Assembly: GCA_949317995.1 (NCBI GenBank)
Contig: OX439042.1
Location: 18,021,174 to 18,085,173 of the forward strand
Origin: Acholoe squamosa
Lineage: Eukaryota > Annelida > Polychaeta > Phyllodocida > Polynoidae
Direction of reading: 5' to 3'
Length of the DNA: 64,000 bases
The translations under genes were made by a program, and so were the position numbers. The notes under the pieces were generated by a model. The model was given only the letters and a program-made list of their open reading frames with translations, searched no databases and was not told the origin of the DNA. Shown here in pieces: positions 55,141-64,000 of the stretch. Position 1 is the stretch's first letter; the number at the start of each line of letters is the position of its first letter.

Positions 55141-55320
55141 GTGAGTGAGTAATAGATGTTTATCACCATTTTGACAGCTGAGGTCATATTCATGGCGAGA
55201 ACTACATTACACAATTTTTGAGGAATGTGTCAGTGCCCACACATATATATGTGCACCACACACATCCGAGGGGAAAGGAAAGAGGAGAAATAGACCCTTT
55301 TAAGTGAGCTAGGGAAGCCC
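55141..55320 (-). mobile_element. SINE S1a in satellite, duplicated copy
   Basis: Almost identical to 55567-55745, with the same 5' flanking satellite, but its other flank does not match. It looks like a by-product of array duplication and not an independent insertion. Confidence 0.8.
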
Positions 55321-55566
55321 ACCGAATTATGAACCCCCACCGAAAAAAAAAATTGCTTCGAATCTTAACATGATATCTAAGTACTGACATACATTGACTA
55401 ACTGATGACAAATATTGAGTAAGTACTGACATATATTGACTAATTGCTGACAAAGAGTGAGTAATTACTGATGTATATTGACTAATTTCTGACAAAGAGT
55501 GAGTAATTACTGATGTATATTGACTAATTTCTGACAAATTATGAGCAATTACTGACATGTCGAGAG

Positions 55567-55745
55567 TGAGTGAGTAATAGATGTTTATCACCATTTTGAC
55601 AGCTGAGGTCATATTCATGGCGAGAACTACATTACACAATTTTTGAGGAATGTGTCAGTGCCCACACATATATATGTGCACCACACACATCCGAGGGGAA
55701 AGAAAAGAGGAGAAATAGACCCTTTTAAGTGAGCTAGGGAAACCC
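55567..55745 (-). mobile_element. SINE S1a in satellite, original insertion
   Basis: actgacat occurs near both edges (about 55551 and 55747), fitting a target duplication in satellite DNA. Confidence 0.75.
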
Positions 55746-57162
55746 ACTGACATAGCGACTAATTGCTGACCAATAGTGCATAGGTACTGACATATTTTAA
55801 TTAATTGCTGACAAATTATGCATAACTACTGACATATTTTGACTAATCGCTGACAAAAAGCGACAAAGTACTGACATTCATTGACTTATTGCTGACAAAA
55901 TGCAAGTAAATACTGACATATATTGACTAATATCTGACAAATTCTGAGTAATTACTGACATAAATGGACTGATTGTTGTTATATAATGACTAAGTACTGG
56001 CATATATTGACTGTGTGCTGACAAAAAGTGAGTAAATACTGACAAATATTGACTAATTGCTGACAAATTGTATGTAAATACTGAAATGTGTTGAGTAATT
56101 TCTGATATCTAGTGACTAAGTACTGACATATATGGACTAATTGCTGTTATATAATGACCAAGTACTGACTGATTTGGCTGATTGCTGACAGATAGTGAGT
56201 AAATACTGACATATATTGACTAATTTCTTACAAATAGTCCATAGATCTATGCTGACATATTTTGACAAATACCAGTCAAGGCAAGATGCACAATTGAATC
56301 AATGGCTATTTCTCTGTAATATATTGACTATTTGCTGACAGATTGTGAGTAAATACTGACATGTATTGATAATTGCTGATATAGAGTGACTAAGTACTGA
56401 CGTATATTGACTAATTGCTGACAAATTATGAGTAAATACTGACATATTTCGACTAATTGCTAACAAATGGTGATTAATTACTAACATATATTGATTAACC
56501 ACTGACAAATAGTGAGTAATTACTATCATATCATAGCACTAATACTAACCTGTTATAGCCTTAAATTTAATACATGTACCATAAAAACACAGATTAAAAC
56601 ACAAATTAAAACACAGAATGGTGTCAACATTTTCAATCAAACACCAGAGAATGGAGAAATAGAAAGACATCCATTCAGCAATGACACACATCTATATATA
56701 TGGAATAGCACCAAGATACTGGATAATTATGCTAATTATGCAAATAATATGCACGGATATGGAATGTTTGGTATCAATCTGGGGTGTTGCGTCCCCCTAA
56801 AGAACATGCCCCCCTAAAAAATTAGTTTCGGAAAAGAATAAGCGAAATAATTTTTTTAACTAGCAGCCTTTTCGGCCTGAGCCGGTCCACCTGCGCCCTA
56901 CCTCCAGCCAAAACCTATCTGTTTTAAGTGTCACCGGCGAAAAAGGGCAGGTATGAGGAAGGAATGGATCGTAATATAGGTTTTTTTGGGATGCGGGGGC
57001 AGATGCCAGTCCAGGTACTGGCAGAGAGGTCCAAGAACTGGCAGTTTTACAAAATAAATCGTATCTCCCTTAATAATAGGAGTTTCCCATAGTGTGAACT
57101 ATAGATAAAGGGTAGCTCGAGCTGGTGAACGTCATGGCGGTCTTTATTTTCAAATCTGCTGT

Positions 57163-57303
57163 TTGGGGTGGTTAGGGCTCAGTAGAACGGCTTCAGAGGG
57201 GTCTATTGGTGTTGTACAGGTACTAAACTGTGTGGGGTGGTTAGGGCTCAGTAGAACGGCTTCAGAGGGGTCTATTGGCGTTGTACAGGTACTAAACTGT
57301 TTC
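57163..57303. repeat. Tandem duplication of about 70 bp
   Basis: ggggtggttagggctcagta ... gtacaggtactaaactgt occurs twice in succession with one difference. The flank includes the cccctaaa-rich 56780-56820. Confidence 0.85.
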
Positions 57304-57951
57304 AGGTCGTACATCACACAGTAATCAACCCTCATACTTCTCACTAACAGGGTAGATAGAGGACATTCTAACGAATCCATAGATGTAATTTGAGCCCTGA
57401 AATCCAAAGATAAGACCCTGTTTTGAGCAAAAAACCGGCGAAAATCGGCACTCGGCGATCGTGACCCGTTTTGTCACTGACACACGACTGTGAGTCTATA
57501 ATTATAGTACTGATATATGTTTCACATAGACATTGTAACATAGAGAAGCATTGATGATGAAAGATTCCTTCATATATTGATACACTTATTTCTCAGAGAT
57601 TTTCCTAGGCAAAACCATGTATTTTGACTGTCTGCCAAGACTCCTTGCTTGTGTCTTTGTTGTGTGGTGCCTCTAGTACTGGTGCAAGCTAGTAACAAGC
57701 TTCAGCAGGCATAGTTCACACCTAATCCACCAGATGGCAGCACTATTCACGAAGTGGTTCAGGTTGATTTCCTAAACCACTTCATGATAACATGAAGTGC
57801 TTCTTGAAAACCTGAACAGCTTCATGGCAGTATGATTTTCTCCTTACTTTATTTTTTAAATTTAAGCAAAATCATGCAATTCGTGGGGGTGAAGGCCTAA
57901 TAAGAAGTAGTTCTTGTTTTAATGATTGATTTTTTTATGAACACCAACCCA

Positions 57952-59050
57952 GATAAAGTCCAGTATAAATGAGTATTGAGATTTGACCTGTCCTCTAAAA
58001 AGCTTTGTTGTAAAAGACTACGGCAATGTCTGGATGGATGCAGAGATCTTATCTAGAATTAGGGAAAGAAATCAGTTGATGCATATTTTCAGGGCTTACC
58101 ATAGGTTTGATGATTTTCTTAAGGCCAGAAAGGTCCGCCTGGAAATCACAAAAAATGACAAATGTTGCACATTCTAATTATGTGAAGGGTAAATTGAACG
58201 ATTGTGCTATGGATGCTCGTAAATTCTGGGCGGAGATCAACAAATCAATTAAAGCCCCTAAGGCTTCCACCTCCCCGGTATTACATGATCAAGTTACTTG
58301 GACAAGAACTTTACTCCAAACTAATACTCCCTGATGTTACTTTCACTGATCCAAATGAGGATTTCACAGAATTCATTCCCAACCCCTCTGGCATCTCTAA
58401 GGCTCATCTCCTTGAGCTCTTCAATGATATTTATCTTTCTAAGCCTTCTGGCATTTGTAATACCTCTACAAGGGTTCTTAAGGACGACCTCATATTTTTA
58501 TTACCTCAAATGACTCACCGCTATAACACCTCACTCTATCGATCAGGGTGCCTTTCCTACTGACTGGTCGAAAGCAGTGGTCACGCCCATACCTAAATCT
58601 GGAGATCAGCACAATGTCTCCAATTGGAGACCTATCTCCATCTTACCGCTACCTGGCAAAATCCTGGAAAAGGTGGTAAAAGAGTACTTTGTTAAACATA
58701 TTGAGGATAGGCAGCTTTTATCTCCGCTTCAGTATGGCTATAGGCAGGGCTGTAGTACTGCTGACGCTGTCTTAGATCTCACAGAAGATTTGTTCAAAGC
58801 CAGGGATAGATAGAAATTTGTAGCTACCTGCTACATTGATATATCCAAGGCTTTCGATTCTATAAATCACTCACAGTTATTAAATATGATTAAGGAAGCT
58901 GGTTTTCCCGCACAGATGGTACACTGGTTCAAATCTTATCTGGGAAATAGAACCCAGTGTACCAAGGTTGAAAATAACTTAATAGACGTTAGAAATGTTT
59001 TCGTTGGAGTTCCACAAGGCTCAGTACTCAGCCCTTTACTTTTTACTTTT
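57952..59050 (+). pseudogene. LINE reverse transcriptase fragment
   Basis: After the insertion the LINE resumes: LTCPLKSFVVKDYGNVWMD, then HLLELFNDIYLSKPSG, SNWRPISILPLPGKILEKVV, LLSPLQYGYRQGCSTADAV, YIDISKAFDSINHSQLL (motif A Asp), VGVPQGSVLSPLL (motif B). Frame changes near 58175, 58330 and 58563; an in-frame TAG lies at 58811. The sequence stops before motif C. Confidence 0.88.
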
Positions 59051-59635
59051 TAAACGAGGCAAGGGCTTTTGACACCACCTTTCTGACCTCTTGTCTACTA
59101 GCCCTTAGCCGAGTTTCTTATGATTACCAAGTTGCAATTGCTATTTTGGCCTCTAGCAGATTACATGCACCACCAAAAAACTATTCCATTACACAGCATA
59201 TGCCCTATCACCCCTTCAAAGACCCCATGAGTCATATTTGTATTTACATGAAAATCTTTTGATAAATGATGAAAAAACATTTCATGGGGTATGCTTTTCT
59301 TATATTTAGATTCCAAGAATTTGCATAGACCATCAAAACCTGTCATTTCGCCCTATTTCTGTTACAACTGAACCCCCAAAAATTAGTCATATAGTGAGAC
59401 AAAAAGTAAGACAAAGCTATCCATGTAATAGAATTTACATTTAAGGTGTACTTTGATGGCTGTGACTTGGTAATTACTGTTGGTTTTTTTCCTATGGAGA
59501 AATGCATGGGATTTAGGGCTCTTTTTACCCTAAATAAAAGGGGAATCAAACTGTCCTTAACCCCACTTATAGACAGATTTCAGATTTTTTAGAAGAGAGA
59601 GGGCATAGAGTAGGTATGGGGGCAGTGCGTGCCAT
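59051..59635 (+). repeat. Dispersed repeat R1, left block, copy 2 (first part)
   Basis: Near-identical to 8249-8825. It joins the LINE at 59050 without spacer and is cut on the right by the TIR element at 59636. Confidence 0.85.
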
Positions 59636-60099
59636 CATGGACCTGAAACACTGGATATGAAAGAAAGGCCTTCTTTGGGAGAGCTGTGCCATGGGTGTGT
59701 TTTCACCATCTGCCACTAGATGGCAATGGAAATCCTTATGTGTCACTAGGTGGCAGCACAGAGCCAGCATGTTAAACATCTTATATTCTATTTATTCATA
59801 ACTTATTCTTACAAATAATATGTAAATTTTGTAGCTATAACTATAATTAACCATTATGGTAATGCACAGATAGGTTATTTACCCCCCTTATCTATGAAAC
59901 CTCCCCCGCCTCCGACGGCAGTGGACCTAGATTCTGTCTGTTCGTCTGCTGTTTTCACGGACTGACGTGACTGCTTTTATCAAGAAATCTCTATAATTAT
60001 TCATTTTCAATCCACCCATTCTTCTTTTCTCTCGACCCTGCATGTATTTCTATCTGAATTTGTCATCTATTTAAGAGGAAAAAGAAATAATAACAGGTA

Positions 60100-60405
60100 T
60101 TTGACGGTACGTTGACCGAGCGGCGGAAAACTTTGCCGCTGGTTTCGGCGAGCCTATCTGTTAAGACGGAGACAGGCACGAGCCCGGTACGTTGACCGAG
60201 CGGCGGAAAACTTTGCCACTGGTTTCGGCGAGTCTCTGTCAATACGGAGACGAGCACGCGCCCGGTACGTTGACCGAGCGGCGGAAAACTTTGCCGCTGG
60301 TTTCGGCGAGTCTCTCTGTTAATACAGAGAGGAGCACAAGCCCGGTACGTTGACCAAGCGGCGGAAAACTTTGCCGCTGGTCCCATTATAATCACAGCGC
60401 CATAG
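60100..60405. repeat. 80-bp tandem repeat, about 3.5 units
   Basis: ggtacgttgaccgagcggcg begins units at 60106, 60186, 60263 and 60343. GC-rich against its surroundings. The minus-strand 110-codon ORF is the repeat translated. Confidence 0.9.
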
Positions 60406-60499
60406 GCGCTGGTCTATGCAATGAAAACAGTATATCTGTAAAAGAGAGAGAAGTGAGTGTGCTGCCCCCTGGTGGGTAACTATGGAAGCCTCCTACAAA

Positions 60500-61950
60500 A
60501 TCTTGCAGTCACTGGCCCTTAGGAGATAATTTTCTTCTGTCCCTTAAAATTTTCATAGATCCATGATTCAAAAGGATTTGGATAGCTATTTTCTTCATCT
60601 AAGTGACCCAAGTGATTTCCGATGGAAATCATGAGAAGAAAATTTTCAAGGAGGGGGTAATTTTTGGCAATTTTTCTAAAAAAAAATCTTCAAAAACGGA
60701 GCCTTTTCTCAAAAATAGCCACTTTTTATAACATGATAAAACAAGGTCAGTCGGAAACTACAAATCAAGGGCTTTCTGATGCTTTTTAAATAAAAGAGCT
60801 GTGACATAACTAAGTTGGGAAAGGAAATTATCTCGGATTGGTCATTCTGATAGAAATATAAAGCTAATTCAGGCCCGAACTCATAAAGTGGCAGTCAGGA
60901 GAAAATTTTCTTTTGTCACTTAGAATTTTGATAGATCCATGATTCAAAAGGATTTGGATAGCTATGTTCTTCATCTAAGTGACCCAAGTGATTTCCGATG
61001 GAAATCAGAAGAAGAAAAAAATTTAGGATGGGGGCAATTTTTGACAATTTTTTCAGAAAAATCTTCAAAATCGGAGCCTTTTCTCAAAAATAACCACTTC
61101 TGATATCATGATGAAATAAGGTCAGTCAGAAACTACATATCAAAGGCTTTCTGATGCTTTTTAAATCAAAGAGCTGTGATATAGCTAAGTTGGGGAAACA
61201 TTTTTTCTTGGATTGGTCATTCGGATAGAAATATAAAGCTAATTCAGCCCCGAACTCATAGAGTACCAGTCAGGAGATAATTTTCTTTTGCCACTTAGAA
61301 TTGTGATAGATCCATGATTCAAAAGGATTTGGATAGCTATGTTCTTCATCTAAGTGACCTAAGTGATTTCCGGTGGAAATCAGAAGAAGAAGAAATTTTA
61401 GGATGGGGGCAATTTTTGACAATTTTTTCAGAAAAATCTTCAAAATCGGAGCCTTTTCTCAAAAATAACCACTTCTGATATCATGATAAAATAAGGTCAG
61501 TCAGAAACTACAAATCAAAGGCTTTCTGATGCTTTTTAAATCAAAGAGCTGTGACATAGCTAAGTTGGGGAAAAAATTATCTTGGATTAGTCATTTGATA
61601 GAAATATAAAGCTAATTCAGCCCCGAACTCATAAAATGGCAGTCAGAAGATAATTTTCTTTTGTCACTCAGAATTGTGATAGATCCATAATTCAAAAGGA
61701 TTTGGACAGCTATGTTCTTCATCTAAGTGACCCAAGTGATTTCTGATAGAAATCATGAGAAGAAAATTTTCTAGGAGGGGGTCAATTTTTGGCAATTTTT
61801 CAAAAAAATCTTCAAAATCGGAGCCTTTTCTATAAAATATCCACTTTTGATATCATGATGAAATAGGGTCAGTCAGAAACTATAGATTAAGGGCTCTCTG
61901 ATGCTTTTTGAATCAAAGAGCTGTGACCAAGCTAAGTGGGGCAAAAAAAA
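60500..61950. repeat. 375-bp tandem repeat, four units
   Basis: agatccatgattcaaaagga occurs at 60557, 60933, 61308 and 61681 (last one with a base change): spacings 376, 375, 373. The units are similar throughout. Confidence 0.9.
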
Positions 61951-62073
61951 TATCTTCTGTAGTTCATGTTAAGGCCTACCATTAGTAGTTCCCATTTCTC
62001 CCACCAGGGACCCATGGCACAGTTGATAGACTGCAATGCTATACTGATTGAAATCCAGTCTTTCAGGTCCGTG

Positions 62074-62250
62074 GTGCCATGGTTATCTGGGCAAATATCT
62101 TTTGATATAGTTGATCTTGAAGGCCTTCCTTTGATAGGTTTAATTCCAAGATTCTCTCATAGACAAAACATTAGTCTTGCATTGGAGGTGAATCTAGGTG
62201 AGTACATAGAGGAGCCTAGTAGGCTTTTCTATGGTAAGTATCAGTAGTGA
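62074..62250 (+). repeat. Dispersed repeat R1, copy 2 (second part)
   Basis: Resumes R1 exactly where 59635 leaves it (gccatggttatctgggcaaa), matching 8830-8990. Confidence 0.8.
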
Positions 62251-62379
62251 GATAGCTGGGCCCTTTAAGAAGATTGGCTTCCACTCATTTCCCATGGGAA
62301 AGGAAGGAAATGTAACAACTAATTGTAACAAGGTCACATCACCTTGGCTACACTGTCTGTGATGTTAATTGTAGGATCA

Positions 62380-62670
62380 ACAATGACGATGGATGGATGG
62401 ATGGATGGGAGGGAGGGAGGGACTATGGGAGGAACTATGGTCAGGAGGGGGGTACTCAGGCATGCCTCAATACTCAGAGCTGTGCTGGTAGTTGTGTTGA
62501 GAGGGGGAGGAAGACAATCAAGCAGCTAAATGTGTCCTTAATGACATAGTGGGAAAGTCATGGGCAAGTCATCTAGCCTAGGCTCTGTCCCCTTGCCTTG
62601 TTTCCTTTCTGTCTCTCCAAGACATACTCTCGACTCAACTGTTTTAAAATAAACGCTCTCTTGTTTCATA
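62380..62670 (+). repeat. Dispersed repeat R1, right block, copy 2
   Basis: Matches 11430-11665; a ggatggatggat run at 62389 sits near where copy 1 has its minisatellite. Confidence 0.75.
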
Positions 62671-63132
62671 AACAGTCTTGTCAATACACCTAAATACTCA
62701 CAAATCAAAATGTACGGGAATGATAAAGTCCTATATGCATCACACTCAGATCCGGACATGGCACTCTCCCTAATATGATACAGAACAGCAAAAACATATC
62801 ATTTGAATCGATATGTTTGATTAAAAATGTAAAAAATTACGTGTTCGCCCTGTCGTTAATTTACATCACAAAGCCGTGGTCGTGCAAATTGACCCAAATA
62901 ACCATTGAAATTGGGTCGGGCATGCGCAGATAGAACCAAAATCCAACATGGTGGACAGCGGGATGATCGACTTGTGGGGCTATAACAGTGAAAAGATAGG
63001 GTATATTTGATTTAATTCGATTGATATTGCCAAAGATGCATGGATTATATTCAAAAAGCCATTAATTTCAAGTTAAATCGATAGAATATATCATTTCTCC
63101 ATCGAAAATGCTACTTCCGGCAAGGGGGGGTC

Positions 63133-63303
63133 GCGCATGCGCACAAAACATCAAAATCCAAAATGGCGGACAACGAGACAATTGACTCACGGTGCCATGC
63201 AAACTACTGGATTATAACAAAATGGAGGAGAATTACACTGTCTCATGCATTTTTATGGTTAATATGGATCATTATTCAAGACCTGCTGGTATTGTGCAAT
63301 GCT
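63133..63303 (+). promoter_or_regulatory. Candidate CpG-type promoter with short ORF
   Basis: GCGCATGCGCA (63133-63143) fits the NRF-1 consensus; 20 bp later AAAATGGCGGA (63160-63170) fits a YY1-type motif whose ATG opens a 46-codon frame ending about 63303. A degenerate second set (gcatgcgcag 62920, caacatggtgga 62945) lies upstream. Such pairs mark metazoan TATA-less promoters. The ORF itself is not recognised. Confidence 0.3.
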
Positions 63304-63525
63304 TAACTCGCCAGGAGAGGAGTTATTTGCCAATGAAACATACGAGCGATGATGGATGCATTCTCCATAGGCTTAACCATTGACAGTGATAATGCTTGAA
63401 GAAAATATGAGGTTAGTATCAGAAGGGGCCTAAAAGAAGAGATTAAGTGCCCTTTTGAGTTACTTGCATTGCAAAATGCTGTCCTATATTTTTATTGTAC
63501 CATACAGGCCCTTTACAGGCAACAT

Positions 63526-63697
63526 GGGCTTCCCTAGCCCACTTAAAGGGGTCTATTTCTCCTCTTTCCTATCCCCTCGGGATGTGTGTGGTGCACATAT
63601 GCACGGGCACTGACACATTCCCCTGTGAAATTGTGTAATGTAGTTCTTGCCATGAATATGACCTTAGCTGTCGAAATGGCGTTAACATCTATTACTC
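63526..63697 (+). mobile_element. SINE, family S1a
   Basis: Full-length; target duplication acaggcaacat at 63515-63525 and 63698-63708. Confidence 0.92.
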
Positions 63698-63729
63698 ACA
63701 GGCAACATAGTGTTTCATTAGTTAGACCA

Positions 63730-63897
63730 GGGCTTCCATAGCCCCCTTCAAAGGGTCTGTACCCCTCTTTCCTATCCACTCAGATGTGTGTGGGGCACAT
63801 ATGTGCAGGCACTGACACATTCCTCTGTGAAATTGTGTAATGTAGTTCTCGCCATAAATATGACCTTAGCTGTCGAAACATCTATTACTCACTCACT
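63730..63897 (+). mobile_element. SINE, family S1a
   Basis: Full-length, more diverged (gggcttccatagccccctt head). Target duplication cattagttagacca at 63716-63729 and 63898-63911, only 33 bp after the previous SINE. Confidence 0.92.
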
Positions 63898-64000
63898 CAT
63901 TAGTTAGACCATACAATGACCCTTTAGAGGAGACATGATGTTTTATCAGCCATGCCAAAAATTAACCACTTGTAAACAGGCAACATAATGTTAAATTTGT

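Larger units (their letters stand above)
54100..56520. repeat. 42-bp-type satellite, gactaattgctgacaaatag
   Basis: Variants of tgacatatattgactaattgctgac/aaatagtgagtaattac recur over 2.4 kb, interrupted by the 166-bp repeat (54388-54900) and by SINEs. Minus-strand ORFs rich in Ser/Val/Ile/His are artefacts. Confidence 0.85.
53679..57951. mobile_element. 4.3-kb TIR element carrying satellites, inside the LINE
   Basis: Ends TGGGTTCTGTTTCATAAAG and the complement of TGGGTTGGTGTTCATAAAAA (imperfect). Subterminal catgaagtgcttcttgaaaac-type repeats occur at both ends (53760-54090, 57740-57830). The interior is filled by two tandem arrays and two SINE copies. No transposase. No clear target duplication, so exact edges are provisional. 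Confidence 0.5.
52839..59050 (+). mobile_element. APE-type LINE (CR1/L2/Jockey-like), split and truncated
   Basis: Endonuclease at 52870-53683 and reverse transcriptase at 57985-59050, in one orientation, separated by the TIR element 53679-57951. It stops abruptly at 59050 after RT motif B, where repeat R1 begins, so the YxDD box is absent. Several frameshifts. Confidence 0.85.
59636..62073. mobile_element. 2.44-kb TIR element carrying two satellites
   Basis: Ends CATGGACCTGAAACACTGGA and the complement of CACGGACCTGAAAGACTGGA. Target duplication GTGCCAT at 59629-59635 and 62074-62080; R1 copy 1 (8826 region) supplies the empty site. No transposase ORF. Superfamily not assigned. Confidence 0.8.

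Overview
This is eukaryotic, metazoan-type DNA: AT-rich, almost gene-free and packed with nested transposable elements and satellite arrays. The mix of Ty3/gypsy, Penelope-like, APE-type LINE, several SINE and many TIR/MITE families suggests a marine invertebrate (a non-vertebrate deuterostome or a lophotrochozoan). The species cannot be fixed from sequence alone. I find no confident host protein-coding gene; two weak candidate gene starts are listed (about 17.95 kb and 63.16 kb).

Layout. 0-8 kb: PIF/Harbinger-like MITEs, a minisatellite hit by three insertions, and copy A of a TIR transposon with a zinc-finger ORF. Copy A is interrupted by a 2.0 kb Penelope-like fragment that itself holds a SINE. 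8-12 kb: a dispersed repeat carrying a 1.5 kb minisatellite. 12-22 kb: MITEs, TIR elements and a decayed LTR element (protease plus one LTR). 22-30 kb: a foldback element, an AAAC-tailed retroposon pierced by a MITE, a 2.1 kb long inverted repeat with a tRNA-headed SINE in its spacer, and a LINE 3' fragment. 30.9-45.1 kb: copy B of the TIR transposon (6-bp target duplication), split by an 11.86 kb Ty3/gypsy element on the minus strand. 45-52 kb: a TIR element, a foldback element with a higher-order satellite inside it, a solo LTR and SINEs. 52.7-59 kb: a LINE split by a 4.3 kb TIR element full of satellite. 59-64 kb: a second copy of the 8-12 kb repeat split by a 2.4 kb TIR element carrying two satellites, then two SINEs with clear target duplications.

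The main object is the Ty3/gypsy element (33020-44879, minus strand). It has 374-bp LTRs differing at four sites, a primer-binding site matching the 3' end of tRNA-His, a polypurine tract, coiled-coil and P/N/G-rich ORFs ahead of a capsid/zinc-knuckle Gag, then protease, RT, RNase H and a D,D35E integrase with an AT-hook tail. Downstream of pol, where env would sit, is an intact 769-codon ORF that is not envelope-like: acidic, low-complexity, with two Cys/His clusters and a basic RS-containing tail. Gag-pol is split by several frame breaks while this ORF is uninterrupted.

A second theme is nesting that can be read precisely, because paralogous copies in the same window supply the empty sites. 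A third is that several TIR elements carry tandem-repeat arrays.
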